A DNA stretch of 64,000 nt from positions 372,001-436,000 of the forward strand of contig NZ_QGTG01000004.1 of assembly GCF_003182155.1 (NCBI RefSeq), written 5' to 3'. Positions 1 to 8,615 of the stretch are shown here, one piece after another. The position numbers were made by a program, and so were the translations under genes. A model generated the notes under the pieces. That model was not told where the DNA came from, did not search any database, and saw only the letters and a list, made by a program, of their open reading frames with translations. Every line of letters begins with the position of its first letter. The stretch's first letter is position 1. The DNA comes from Chitinophaga sp. S165 (lineage in GTDB: Bacteria; Bacteroidota; Bacteroidia; Chitinophagales; Chitinophagaceae).

Positions 1-177
1 TTTATCAAAACGGATATGACGGCTGAACTGAATGAAAAGGAACTGGCCGCACAGGTACCCATGAACCGTTTTGGTACACCGGAAGAAGTTGCAGAAGCTG
101 TTGCGTTTTTTGCCTCTTCAGCATCCTCTTACATTACAGGAGAGGTTTTGTCTATCAACGGAGGACTATATACATGA
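1..177 (+). CDS. 3-oxoacyl-ACP reductase (SDR family), C-terminal end only
   Basis: The open frame enters from the left edge and ends at a TGA at 175-177, giving the last 58 residues of a short-chain dehydrogenase. Visible are the RFGTPEEVAEAVAFFAS segment and the SYITGEVLSINGG tail, which are the usual C-terminal substrate-loop and dimer elements of FabG-type ketoreductases. The Rossmann fold and Ser-Tyr-Lys catalytic residues lie outside the window. It sits 73 bases before a ketosynthase; a reductase next to a ketosynthase is the usual pairing in aryl polyene clusters, so it probably reduces the 3-oxo group in each elongation cycle (inference). Confidence 0.9.
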   Translation, partial: FIKTDMTAELNEKELAAQVPMNRFGTPEEVAEAVAFFASSASSYITGEVLSINGGLYT

Positions 178-250
178 TTACAATCAGGGATCAGGAAACG
201 GGCATTAAATGCAGGTCCCGGTTCTTCATTCCCGGTTTAAATTGATTTAT

Positions 251-1474
251 ATGAACAGAGTGGTGATCACAGGGCTGGGAGTTTATTCCTGTATAGGTAA
301 GAACCTGGACGAGGTACGTGATTCGTTATATAAAGGAAAATCCGGTATTATCCTGGACCCGGCCAGGAAGGCTTTCGGTTACCGTTCCGGTTTGACCGGG
401 TATGTAGACCGTCCTGACCTGAAAGGAGTGCTTGACCGCCGTGCCCGCATGATGATGCCGGAGCAGGCGGAATTTGCTTTTATGAGCACTCGTGAGGCAC
501 TGGAGCAGGCAAAGATAGATCCCGATTATATAGAAAAAACAGAAGTGGGACTGCTGTTCGGTAATGACAGCTCTTCCAAGCCGGTCGTAGAGGCAACGGA
601 TATCATGCGTGAGAAAAAGGATACGATGCTGGTAGGTTCCGGATCGGTATTCCAGACCATGAACTCGACGGTAAACATGAATCTGGCTACTATATTCAAG
701 CTGAGAGGTATTAACTTCAGCGTAAGTGCGGCCTGCGCAAGCGGTTCCCATGCTATCGGACTGGGATATATGTTTATCCGCAATGGTATGCAGGATTGTG
801 TTGTATGTGGTGGCGCCCAGGAGATAAACATTTATTCTATGGGTAACTTCGATGCAATAGCAGCATTTTCTGTAAGAGAGAATGAGCCGGAAAAGGCAAG
901 CCGCCCGTTTGATTGTGACCGTGATGGTTTGGTGCCAAGTGGCGGAGGTGCTACTGTGATCCTGGAAAGTCTGGAATCGGCAAAGCGTAGAGGTGCAAAT
1001 ATCCTGGCGGAAGTGATCGGTTATGGATTCTCTTCCAATGGTGCACACATTTCCAATCCAACAATAGACGGGCCGGTACGTTCCCTGCAGATCGCATTAC
1101 AAGATGCAGGACTACAGGCTAAAGACATCGAGTATATCAATGCGCACGCCACCAGCACGCCGGCAGGAGACGCCAGCGAAGCAGCGGCAATTGATCAGGT
1201 ATTCGGCGGATCAAGGCCGCATGTCAGCTCTACAAAGTCTATGACCGGGCATGAGTGCTGGATGGCTGGAGCCAGTGAAATAGTCTATTCCATGCTGATG
1301 ATGCAGAACGGTTTTATTGCCCCAAATATTAACCTGGAGAATCCGGATGGAGCAGCTGCCAGATTAAATATCAACAATACTACCATTAATAAAGATTTTA
1401 ATATATTTTTGTCTAATTCTTTTGGCTTTGGAGGTACTAATTCATCTCTGATAGTCAGGAAATGGACTGAGTAA
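251..1474 (+). CDS. Beta-ketoacyl-ACP synthase (FabF/KAS II type)
   Basis: A 407-residue condensing enzyme. The active-site triad is intact: Cys162 in SAACASGSH, His299 in NAHATSTPAG and His334 in MTGHECWMAG, with the C-terminal glycine-rich NSFGFGGTN loop. It would extend an acyl-ACP chain by decarboxylative condensation with malonyl-ACP. The open frame reaches back to an ATG at 209, but the family N-terminus (MNRVVITGLGVY) starts at 251, so that start is preferred. The 73-base gap after the ketoreductase has no clear promoter, so the two are probably co-transcribed. After it comes a 232-base spacer with a promoter candidate, making this the last gene of an upstream transcription unit or an internal break in the cluster. 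Confidence 0.93.
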   Translation: MNRVVITGLGVYSCIGKNLDEVRDSLYKGKSGIILDPARKAFGYRSGLTGYVDRPDLKGVLDRRARMMMPEQAEFAFMSTREALEQAKIDPDYIEKTEVGLLFGNDSSSKPVVEATDIMREKKDTMLVGSGSVFQTMNSTVNMNLATIFKLRGINFSVSAACASGSHAIGLGYMFIRNGMQDCVVCGGAQEINIYSMGNFDAIAAFSVRENEPEKASRPFDCDRDGLVPSGGGATVILESLESAKRRGANILAEVIGYGFSSNGAHISNPTIDGPVRSLQIALQDAGLQAKDIEYINAHATSTPAGDASEAAAIDQVFGGSRPHVSSTKSMTGHECWMAGASEIVYSMLMMQNGFIAPNINLENPDGAAARLNINNTTINKDFNIFLSNSFGFGGTNSSLIVRKWTE

Positions 1475-1516
1475 ATAGTTAACTGTCAACACTTTAATAC
1501 CACAACTGAGGCAATA

Positions 1517-1547
1517 TTTAATATCTGCCCGGATATTTATACCTTTG
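1517..1547 (+). promoter_or_regulatory. Bacteroidota-type promoter candidate ahead of the ACP-led operon
   Basis: TTTA at 1517-1520, a 19-base spacer, then TACCTTTG at 1540-1547, which fits the Bacteroidota sigma-ABfr pattern TTTG-N19-TAnnTTTG with one mismatch in the -33 box. It lies in the only sizeable spacer inside the pigment cluster. The transcript would have a leader of roughly 150 bases before the ACP start at 1707. Confidence 0.55.
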
Positions 1548-1706
1548 AGGGACTAATTTACAGATGCAAGGAAGGTTGATCAGGTGAACTATCATCGAAG
1601 TAAAATTTTAAGATACAAGGGCCCGGACTAACAGCCAATCTAAGCGAATATTTTAATTCTGATAATCACGTATATAGCTCAACCTATATCCTAGAGTTAC
1701 ACTGAT

Positions 1707-1964
1707 ATGGACAAACAAGAAATCATACAAATCACGAATGCATTCCTCGTTGAGGAATTTGAAGCGGACGGAAACAAGATAACGCCTGATGCCAACCTGA
1801 AAGCTACCCTCGATCTGGATAGCCTGGACTACATTGACCTGGTTGTTGTGATCGAAAACAACTTTGGATTTAAAGTAAATCCTGAGGATTTCCAGGGGAT
1901 AGCCACATTCCAGGACTTTTATGACTACGTGGCTAATCGTATCAAACAAAAAGAACTGGTATAA
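1707..1964 (+). CDS. Acyl carrier protein
   Basis: An 85-residue carrier protein with the phosphopantetheine site LDLDSLDYIDLVV; the serine of DSL is the attachment point. Length and the acidic helix II are normal for type II fatty acid/polyketide ACPs. It would carry the growing polyene chain, or the aryl starter, as a thioester. Its stop overlaps the next ATG (TAATG), so translation of the acyltransferase that follows is probably coupled. It is one of two ACPs in the cluster (the other is at 8616); having two separate ACPs is also seen in characterised aryl polyene clusters. It should be a substrate of the holo-ACP synthase at 21812. Confidence 0.93.
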   Translation: MDKQEIIQITNAFLVEEFEADGNKITPDANLKATLDLDSLDYIDLVVVIENNFGFKVNPEDFQGIATFQDFYDYVANRIKQKELV

Positions 1965-2854
1965 TGCCTTCCTGGGAGGGGAAATCCAAGGGAAATAAGC
2001 TGGGGTACAGTATTTTTATCGGAACATTGCGTTATGGGGGCGTACTGCCTGCTTATGTATTACTAAGGTTTGTTGCCGCATATTATTTTCTGTTCTCCTA
2101 CAGCTCTTCACGCCCCATTTTTCAATATTTTCATACCCGGGTCGGATATGGCTGGTGGCGGTCATTGATTAGTGTTTACCGTAACTATTATGTTTTCGGC
2201 CAGGTGCTGATCGATAAGGTCATTGTAATGTCCGGCGTCAGGGACAAGTTCACCTTTGAATTTGAAGGCGAGCGGTACCTGCGGGAAATTACTGCTGCCG
2301 GTAAGGGTGGTATTATGCTCAGTGCTCACCTGGGGAACTGGGAAGTGGCAGGACATCTGTTCCGCCGGTTGGAAACACGTATTAATATTGTCATGTTTGA
2401 TGGTGAGCATGAGCGTATAAAAAAGTATTTGTCATCTGTGACTGGCGAACGTAATGTGAATATTATTGTTATTAAGGATGATTTATCGCACATTTACGCT
2501 ATTAATGACGCATTAAGTAACCAGGAACTTGTGTGCATGCACGCAGACAGATTTCTGAAAGGCAATAAAACGGTAACTGTTCCCTTTCTGGGTGCTGATG
2601 CCCGCTTCCCGGCAGGACCTTTCCTGCTGGCAGCTACATTTAGGGTGCCAGTATCGCTTGTGTTTGCTTTTAAGGAAACCAACAGGCATTATCATTTATA
2701 TGCTACGCAGCCAAGAGAATATCATGGCCGCCGCAGGCAGGGCGTAGAAATTGCAGTTCAGGACTTTGTACAGGAGCTGGAAGTCATGGTGAAGAAATAT
2801 CCTGAGCAATGGTTTAACTATTACGATTTTTGGGAATTACCGGAAGATAAATAA
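1964..2854 (+). CDS. LpxL/HtrB-like lysophospholipid acyltransferase
   Basis: A 296-residue membrane-associated acyltransferase of the lipid A biosynthesis acyltransferase (LABLAT) type. The HxxxxE catalytic motif is visible in LSAHLGNWEVAG, followed by HADRFLKGNK and ARFPAGPFLLAA blocks typical of this family. There is a hydrophobic N-terminal stretch (about residues 20-50) for membrane attachment. In this context a role in housekeeping lipid A acylation is unlikely; similar acyltransferases occur in aryl polyene clusters and probably move the finished polyene acyl chain onto a lipid acceptor. Acceptor and donor are inferred, not visible. Translation is coupled to the ACP upstream; the dehydratase follows after 8 bases. 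Confidence 0.88.
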   Translation: MPSWEGKSKGNKLGYSIFIGTLRYGGVLPAYVLLRFVAAYYFLFSYSSSRPIFQYFHTRVGYGWWRSLISVYRNYYVFGQVLIDKVIVMSGVRDKFTFEFEGERYLREITAAGKGGIMLSAHLGNWEVAGHLFRRLETRINIVMFDGEHERIKKYLSSVTGERNVNIIVIKDDLSHIYAINDALSNQELVCMHADRFLKGNKTVTVPFLGADARFPAGPFLLAATFRVPVSLVFAFKETNRHYHLYATQPREYHGRRRQGVEIAVQDFVQELEVMVKKYPEQWFNYYDFWELPEDK

Positions 2855-2862
2855 GAGATTTT

Positions 2863-3282
2863 ATGTTCATCCACACCGACAACATTACAGCATATATACC
2901 GCAACGTACGCCGATAGTAATGATCAGCGGCATATTGGAAGTGAGAGACAATATCACCCGTACCGGTTTGCAGATCGCAGCTGATAATCTTTTTGTGGAA
3001 GATGGCGTGCTGAAGTCGCCCGGATTGTTGGAGAACATGGCTCAAACAGCTGCTGCCCGTGTAGGATATATCGCGCTCCAGGAAAATACGCCTGTTCCTA
3101 TTGGCTTCATCGGTGCTGTGAAAGACTTTGAAGTCTTTGAATTTCCTTCTGCCGGCTCCTTTATCGAAACAACCACAGAAATACAGAGTCAGGTCTTCAA
3201 CGCTACTATGGTAGCGGCCAAAGTGACCCTGGATGGAAAGGTGATGGCTCAATGTGAATTGAAAATTTTCATAAACCCATAA
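2863..3282 (+). CDS. Hot-dog fold 3-hydroxyacyl-ACP dehydratase-like protein lacking the FabZ histidine
   Basis: A 139-residue protein with the FabZ-like outline: IPQRTPIVMISGILEV near the N-terminus and LKSPGLLENMAQTAAA on the central helix, which keeps the conserved Glu. The canonical GHFPG segment with its catalytic histidine is replaced by VEDGVLKSPG, and the LPHR motif reads IPQR. It is therefore probably an inactive or complementing partner of the second dehydratase at 13154, which has the histidine. Paired dehydratases of this sort (ApeI/ApeP) are known from the E. coli aryl polyene system. Spacing of 8 and 13 bases to its neighbours fits one operon. Confidence 0.85.
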   Translation: MFIHTDNITAYIPQRTPIVMISGILEVRDNITRTGLQIAADNLFVEDGVLKSPGLLENMAQTAAARVGYIALQENTPVPIGFIGAVKDFEVFEFPSAGSFIETTTEIQSQVFNATMVAAKVTLDGKVMAQCELKIFINP

Positions 3283-3295
3283 AAATCCATTTGTA

Positions 3296-4000
3296 ATGAC
3301 CACCTTAAAGAAATGCCTGCTGGCAAGCTTTGTTTTAGTATTTGTTTGTCTGTCTGCCGGACATAGCCAGGCACAGACCCTGAAAGAGTTTTTCAGTAAT
3401 GAATCGACTCCGCTGACATATCTGGGCGTTGACTTCTCTGCAGCCAAAATAGAAGGAGAAACTGCAACCGCCGCAGAGATCATCAACAAGTTCGAACCGA
3501 TTAACACGGTGATCACTACAGAGTCCAAGAAGTATGATGTTGCAGGCGCCTTTAAAAGGAGCAGTATAAGCACTTTCCTGGATGCCGTGCAAACGATCAA
3601 TGCGGGTGTTAATCCTACTACCCTCAAAACCAATAACGTTGCTGACCTCGAAAAAGGTCTGACACCTGCCGATATCGACAAGCATGTCAAGAAGTATGAT
3701 CTCAAAGGTCAGAAAGGTATCGGACTGGTATTTATCATGGATGGTATGAGTAAGACGAATAAGGAAGCTTACGTATACGCTACACTGATAGACCTGTCCT
3801 CAAAAAAAGTACTGCTGACCGAACGTTTCACCGGTAAGGCGCAGGGCTTTGGCTTCCGTAACTACTGGGCTTATACGATCTACAAAGTGCTGAACTCCAT
3901 CGATCACGGAAAATATAAAGAGTGGAAAAATAAATCCACAGCTACTGCAGAAACAAAAGTAGCTGCTGTAAAAAGTGAGGCCAGTCTGATGGCAAATTAA
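3296..4000 (+). CDS. Secreted protein of unknown function in the pigment operon
   Basis: 234 residues. The N-terminus is a clear signal peptide (charged TTLKK, a hydrophobic run, then AGHSQAQ as the likely cleavage region), so the mature protein is periplasmic or outer-membrane associated. The rest is soluble, alpha/beta in appearance, with no cysteine pair, no lipobox and no motif I recognise. A stretch around residues 140-190 (IGLVFIMDGM ... KVLLTERFTGKAQGFGFRNYW) looks like a compact beta-rich domain. Because it sits between a dehydratase and a thioesterase with 13- and 17-base gaps it is surely part of the operon, and may help deliver or anchor the pigment at the outer membrane. I do not recognise the family. 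Confidence 0.8.
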   Translation: MTTLKKCLLASFVLVFVCLSAGHSQAQTLKEFFSNESTPLTYLGVDFSAAKIEGETATAAEIINKFEPINTVITTESKKYDVAGAFKRSSISTFLDAVQTINAGVNPTTLKTNNVADLEKGLTPADIDKHVKKYDLKGQKGIGLVFIMDGMSKTNKEAYVYATLIDLSSKKVLLTERFTGKAQGFGFRNYWAYTIYKVLNSIDHGKYKEWKNKSTATAETKVAAVKSEASLMAN

Positions 4001-4017
4001 TCCGGAAAAATAATAAG

Positions 4018-4467
4018 ATGAGCCCTGTATTGACCGAGAGTGCGAATATACTTGTGAAGTTCAATGAAGCAGATCCGCTGGGTATAGTATGGCATGGACA
4101 TTATATCCGCTATTTCGAAGACGGGAGGGAAGCTTTCGGTGAAAAATACGGGTTACGTTACCTCGACATTTATAAAGAAGGATATACCGTACCTGTGGTG
4201 AATGTACAATGTAATTACAAACGCTCGCTGAGATACGGAGACCGTGTAGTGGTAGAAACTACCTATGTAAATACCGCGGCTGCGAAAATTAAGTTCGAGT
4301 ACAAGCTGTACAATTTTGCGACGGGTGAGCTGGTTGCTGACGGAAGTTCCCTGCAGGTATTCCTGGATGTACCCACGTCAACGCTGCAGCTGACCATCCC
4401 TCCGTTTTTTGAAAAATGGAAAGCGCAATATGGACAGATCCTTCCTCCTAATAATGTGAAAAAATGA
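4018..4467 (+). CDS. Acyl-CoA/ACP thioesterase, 4HBT/YbgC-like
   Basis: A 149-residue hot-dog thioesterase. The N-terminal FNEADPLGIVWHGHYIRYFEDGREAF block matches the YbgC/4-hydroxybenzoyl-CoA thioesterase motif, with the catalytic Asp in ADPLGIVWH. It would hydrolyse a thioester, either to release the polyene acid or as an editing enzyme that frees stalled ACPs. It overlaps the next ketosynthase by four bases (ATGA at 4464), so the two are translationally coupled. Confidence 0.9.
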   Translation: MSPVLTESANILVKFNEADPLGIVWHGHYIRYFEDGREAFGEKYGLRYLDIYKEGYTVPVVNVQCNYKRSLRYGDRVVVETTYVNTAAAKIKFEYKLYNFATGELVADGSSLQVFLDVPTSTLQLTIPPFFEKWKAQYGQILPPNNVKK

Positions 4468-5618
4468 AAAGTGTGTATGTAGTGGCAGATAATATTTTAT
4501 CGCCGCTGGGCAGAACAACGGAAGAAAACTTTGCGAATGTGAGGAGTGGACTGAGCGGTATCAGCTTGCATGATGATCCTGCAATGGCTGCAGGACCGTT
4601 TTATGCTGCGATGATGGCGTCTGACCAGCTGGAAAACAGCTGGAATGACGAAAGCTTGGAACAGTATACAAAGTTTGAACAGCTGTTGATACTATCCGTG
4701 CAGAATGCACTGGACAGAACGTCTATTGACATCACCAATGGCCGTACTGCTTTCATCGTATCCACTACAAAGGGGAATATAGAGCTACTGGAGAAACAGG
4801 AAGATCCTGCCAATGCTCCGTTACAGGAAATGGAACTGTTCCATACTGCAAAGAAGATAGCACAATACTTTAATTATACAGAAGATCCTATAGTTGTCAG
4901 TAACGCGTGTATCTCCGGATTGCTGGCTATTTTAACGGCCAGAAGGCTGATCCTTTCCGGCCGTTACGACAATGCTGTTGTAACCGGAGCTGACGTGGTG
5001 ACCAGGTTCGTATTATCTGGTTTCCAGTCATTCCAGGCTGTCAGCAGTGAACCGTGCCGGCCTTTTGACGCTGACCGTAAAGGGGTGACATTAGGAGAGG
5101 GCGCTGCCACTGTGGTACTGACAAATAACGAAGCATATGTTACACCGTCTTCCATCCTTGCAGGAGCCGGAGCGGTAAGTAATGACGCCAATCATATTTC
5201 CGGGCCATCCCGTACAGGAGCAGAGCTCAGTACTGCGATGCAAAATGCTATGAAAGGCGCAGGGCTGACACCTGCTGATATCGGTTTTGTTTCCGCTCAT
5301 GGTACAGCCACCTCGTACAATGACGAGATGGAATCCAAAGCGCTGCACCTGGCAGGGCTGCTGGAAGTGCCAGTGAACAGTCTGAAAGGATATTACGGGC
5401 ATACCCTGGGCGCTGCCGGGCTGATAGAAGCAGTGATAGGCATGCACGCGTTGCAGCAGCAACTGGTGATCCCTACACTTGGTTTCCAGTCCCTGGGCGT
5501 ACCTCACCCGGTAATGGTGAGTAATCAACTGACCAGCAGGCCTATGCAGCATTTCCTAAAAACAGGGTCCGGTTTCGGCGGTTGTAACGCAGCAATGATA
5601 TTTTCGAAAATAATTTAA
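4464..5618 (+). CDS. Beta-ketoacyl-ACP synthase, second copy
   Basis: A 384-residue condensing enzyme, slightly shorter and more diverged than the copy at 251. The triad is complete: Cys149 in VVSNACISG, His279 in SAHGTATSY and His313 in KGYYGHTLGAAG; the C-terminus keeps GSGFGGCN. It starts inside the stop of the thioesterase. Aryl polyene clusters carry several ketosynthases with split tasks (first condensation, elongation); which step this one performs cannot be read from sequence alone. The methyltransferase follows after 11 bases. Confidence 0.93.
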   Translation: MKSVYVVADNILSPLGRTTEENFANVRSGLSGISLHDDPAMAAGPFYAAMMASDQLENSWNDESLEQYTKFEQLLILSVQNALDRTSIDITNGRTAFIVSTTKGNIELLEKQEDPANAPLQEMELFHTAKKIAQYFNYTEDPIVVSNACISGLLAILTARRLILSGRYDNAVVTGADVVTRFVLSGFQSFQAVSSEPCRPFDADRKGVTLGEGAATVVLTNNEAYVTPSSILAGAGAVSNDANHISGPSRTGAELSTAMQNAMKGAGLTPADIGFVSAHGTATSYNDEMESKALHLAGLLEVPVNSLKGYYGHTLGAAGLIEAVIGMHALQQQLVIPTLGFQSLGVPHPVMVSNQLTSRPMQHFLKTGSGFGGCNAAMIFSKII

Positions 5619-5629
5619 TCTTAATCAGA

Positions 5630-6697
5630 ATGGAGTTTTTTACTAAAGAAACGAAAACAGCATTACAGGCGCAGGAAGCGGCATTAAGACTGGCTTTTGC
5701 GCCGATAGCATTTCAGGCCACCCGTGCCCTGCGTGATATGGGCATCCTGCAGGTTATCAGTGACGCCGGACAAAAGGGACTGACCATAGAAGAAGTACTG
5801 GAAAAAGTATCGTTGTCCCGTTATGCTGCGCGCGTATTGCTGGAAGCGGGCCTCGGTATTGAACTGCTTATCATCAATGATAAAAGATATATTCTGACAA
5901 AGACCGGTTATTTTATCCTGCACGATAAACTGACCCGTATTAATATGGACTTTTCCCAGGACATCTGTTATCGCGGTATGGACCACCTGCAGGAAAGTTT
6001 ACTGGAAGGACGACCTGCCGGATTGAAGGAGCTTGGGCCCTGGGAGACGATTTATCCGGGATTACCACTGCTGCCGCCGGAAATAGGCAAGAGCTGGTTC
6101 GATTTTGATCACTACTATTCCGATCTGGCATTTCCACAAGCTTTGCCGATCGTATTTGAAAATAAACCACGTACACTACTGGACATTGGTGGTAATACAG
6201 GTAAGTGGACACTTGCTGTTACTGCCTATGATGCAGATGTAAAAGTGACCATGTTCGACCTGCCGGGAGAGATCGCTATCGCCCAACAGAGAACAAAAGA
6301 AGCTGGTGTGGCAGACCGCGTGTCATTCCATGAAGCCAACATCCTGGATGAAAGCCTGCCTTTCCCTTCTGGTTTTGATGCTATCTGGATGAGCCAGTTC
6401 CTGGATTGTTTTTCTGAAGAGCAGATCGTGTCTATCCTGAAACGTTGCCGTGAGGCGCTAACAGAACAGGGGACCATTTATATCCTCGAACCTTTCTGGA
6501 ACAGGCAGCCGTTTAAATCGGCCGCTTTCTGCCTCCAGCAGACGTCCCTGTATTTCACAGCCATGGCGAACGGCAATAGCCAGATGTACCATACTGACGA
6601 CTTCTTCAAATGTATTGAAGACGCAGGATTGCAGATAGTTGAGGAGAATAACCAGATGGGACTCAGCTATACACTGTTAAAATGTAAGAGAAAATAA
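5630..6697 (+). CDS. SAM-dependent methyltransferase (O-methyltransferase-like, with N-terminal dimerisation winged helix)
   Basis: 355 residues. The first about 110 residues look like the dimerisation/winged-helix domain found in plant-type O-methyltransferases (AFQATRALRDMGILQVI ... RYAARVLLEAG). The SAM-binding motif I is LLDIGGNTGKWTLA near residue 185, followed by an acidic residue in MFDLPG and by IWMSQFLDCFS and YILEPFWN. It probably methylates the aryl head group: aryl polyenes and flexirubins commonly have a methylated phenol ring (known chemistry; the link to this gene is inference). Close spacing on both sides places it in the operon. Confidence 0.87.
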   Translation: MEFFTKETKTALQAQEAALRLAFAPIAFQATRALRDMGILQVISDAGQKGLTIEEVLEKVSLSRYAARVLLEAGLGIELLIINDKRYILTKTGYFILHDKLTRINMDFSQDICYRGMDHLQESLLEGRPAGLKELGPWETIYPGLPLLPPEIGKSWFDFDHYYSDLAFPQALPIVFENKPRTLLDIGGNTGKWTLAVTAYDADVKVTMFDLPGEIAIAQQRTKEAGVADRVSFHEANILDESLPFPSGFDAIWMSQFLDCFSEEQIVSILKRCREALTEQGTIYILEPFWNRQPFKSAAFCLQQTSLYFTAMANGNSQMYHTDDFFKCIEDAGLQIVEENNQMGLSYTLLKCKRK

Positions 6698-6725
6698 TCT
6701 TCACAAACCTCCATAAAACATATCC

Positions 6726-7973
6726 ATGACCACAGAAAAGGTAGATGTATTAGTGATCGGTGCAGGCCCTGCGGGAACGGTAGCGGCCTCTATCATTCAC
6801 CAGGCAGGTTATTCTGTTAAAATAGTAGAGAAGCAGAAATTTCCCCGTTTTGTGATTGGCGAAAGCCTGTTACCACGTAGTATGGAAGCCCTTGAGGAAG
6901 CTGGTTTTATTGATGCTATTAAAGCAAAAGGGTTCCAGGAGAAGTTTGGGGCTAAATTCGTAAAGGGAGACAGGATATGCGACTTTACCTTTAAGGAACA
7001 ACATACACCAGGCTGGAACTGGACCTGGCAGGTAACAAGAGCGGATTTCGACAAGACACTTGCTGATACCGTGGAGTCGATGGGGGTGCCTGTAGCATAC
7101 GAAACAACAGTAACAGGAATTCAATTCAATGGATCAGATTCTATTACTACTATCGAAGACGTACATGGCAATAAAAGTGAAATAGCCGCCCGTTTTATTG
7201 TGGATGGCAGCGGATATGGCAGGGTAATCCCCCGCTTGTTCAACCTGGAAAAGAATTCAAACCTGCAGCCACGTAAAGCCTTATTTGCACATACGGTGGA
7301 CGTAAATCGTTCCATGGAAAAAGAGCCTAACCGTATTACAGCAGTAGTACATAAACCAGGCACCTGGATCTGGATCATTCCGTTCTCAACAGGAGTAACT
7401 TCTTTAGGATTTGTAAGTGATCCGGCTTTCTTCAACAGTTATCCGGGTACACCTGAAGAGCAATATCGCGCTTTGCTGGACGCTGAACCTTATACAAGAG
7501 AACGTTTTAAAGACGTAGAATTGGTCTTTGAGCCACGTATCCTGGAATCATGGTCAGCCACCACCGATAAGTTTTATGGGGATGGCTTTGTGTTGACAGG
7601 TAATGTAACAGAATTTCTGGACCCTATTTTCTCATCTGGCGTAACTTTAGCCTGCGTTTCTGCGCAAACTGCGGCTAAACTGGTGATCCGTAAGCTGAAA
7701 GGCGGTGAGGTTGACTGGGAAAAGGAATACATGGCGCCTACCATGCAAGGCGTGAATACTTTCCGCTCTTATGTGATGGCCTGGTATGAGGGTACACTGG
7801 ACAAGATTTTCTTCTCAGAAAATCCGCGCCCGGATGTAAAGAACCAGATCTGTTCGGTATTGGCAGGATACGTTTGGGACATGAGCAATCCTTTTGTGCA
7901 AAATCATGATACAGCACTGAAGCGGTTGGCGCGTACCATTGAATTAACAGAAATAATAAAACAGGACCAATAG
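6726..7973 (+). CDS. FAD-dependent halogenase-family oxidoreductase
   Basis: 415 residues. Three marks of flavin-dependent halogenases are visible: the FAD-binding GAGPAG at 12-17; the WxWxIP motif at 214-219 (WIWIIP), which keeps monooxygenation out; and FxxPxxSxG at 297-305 (FLDPIFSSG). A lysine at position 73 in EKFGAKF matches the place of the conserved catalytic lysine. These support a halogenase rather than a plain hydroxylase. Chlorinated flexirubins are known natural products, so the aryl ring carried on an ACP is the likely substrate (inference). The enzyme would need reduced FAD from a separate reductase, which is not seen nearby. An alternative is a geranylgeranyl-reductase-like oxidoreductase, but that does not explain the WxWxIP motif. 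Confidence 0.82.
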   Translation: MTTEKVDVLVIGAGPAGTVAASIIHQAGYSVKIVEKQKFPRFVIGESLLPRSMEALEEAGFIDAIKAKGFQEKFGAKFVKGDRICDFTFKEQHTPGWNWTWQVTRADFDKTLADTVESMGVPVAYETTVTGIQFNGSDSITTIEDVHGNKSEIAARFIVDGSGYGRVIPRLFNLEKNSNLQPRKALFAHTVDVNRSMEKEPNRITAVVHKPGTWIWIIPFSTGVTSLGFVSDPAFFNSYPGTPEEQYRALLDAEPYTRERFKDVELVFEPRILESWSATTDKFYGDGFVLTGNVTEFLDPIFSSGVTLACVSAQTAAKLVIRKLKGGEVDWEKEYMAPTMQGVNTFRSYVMAWYEGTLDKIFFSENPRPDVKNQICSVLAGYVWDMSNPFVQNHDTALKRLARTIELTEIIKQDQ

Positions 7974-7974
7974 C

Positions 7975-8592
7975 TTGTATAACGGCGATGTATATATAAC
8001 AGGAAGCTGCGTGATCCGGGATAACCGGGTGTATCGGGATGGAGTGCAATTATTGGAAACGCCACGGGAACTGGAGTTGCCGGAATTCCTGCGAGCGGGA
8101 TATGATCATTTTTCTGGTCAGTACCCGAAGTTCCATAAAATGGATCCGCTGAGTAAGCTCGGATGGCTGGCAGCAGAAGTACTGTTAAAGGAAGTTCCGC
8201 TGAGTAGTTATCCGCGGGAAAGTGTAGGTCTGATACTGGCCAATAAAAGCGCCAGTCTCGATACTGACCTTCGCTATTTTGACTCGGTGAAAGATATCGC
8301 CAGTCCGGCGTTATTCGTATATACACTGCCCAATATCGTAATGGGAGAGATTAGTATTCGTCATGGTTTTAAAGGAGAGAATGCCTTTTTTACCACAGAT
8401 GTATTTGACAGGGAATTCATGGTTGGTTATATCAGCCAGCTGTTCCTGGAAAATGCTGTTTCGGCCTGTCTTTGTGGATGGGTGGAAGTAATGGGGCCGG
8501 CGTACGAAGTTATGTTGTATAAAGTGGAGCGTACCGGTGATGGAGGATTAGTATTCAATGCAGATAATCTGCAGAAAGCAGCAAGTATTTAA
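7975..8592 (+). CDS. Short ketosynthase-like protein without active-site cysteine
   Basis: 205 residues, about half the length of a ketosynthase. It resembles the N-terminal half of the thiolase fold: VYITGSCVI at the start, ESVGLILANKSAS and PALFVYTLPNIVMGEISIRHGFKGENAFF, but the nucleophile elbow reads TTDVFDREF with no cysteine. The only in-frame start is TTG at 7975, one base after the stop of the halogenase gene; no in-frame ATG exists before the conserved region, so translation probably depends on coupling with the upstream gene. It may be a structural partner of a full ketosynthase. It is not a recent deletion: it has its own stop and a normal 23-base spacer before the next ACP. Confidence 0.75.
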   Translation: MYNGDVYITGSCVIRDNRVYRDGVQLLETPRELELPEFLRAGYDHFSGQYPKFHKMDPLSKLGWLAAEVLLKEVPLSSYPRESVGLILANKSASLDTDLRYFDSVKDIASPALFVYTLPNIVMGEISIRHGFKGENAFFTTDVFDREFMVGYISQLFLENAVSACLCGWVEVMGPAYEVMLYKVERTGDGGLVFNADNLQKAASI

Positions 8593-8615
8593 ATTAATAT
8601 ACAGTAATAATTATC

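Noticed and set aside
326..1048. A 240-residue open frame on the minus strand opposite the first ketosynthase
   Set aside because: It lies wholly within a ketosynthase with an intact catalytic triad and shows no family pattern; it is a shadow frame.
1964..2854. Housekeeping lipid A acyltransferase (lpxL)
   Set aside because: It is translationally coupled to an ACP inside the pigment operon; a pigment-specific acyl transfer is more likely.
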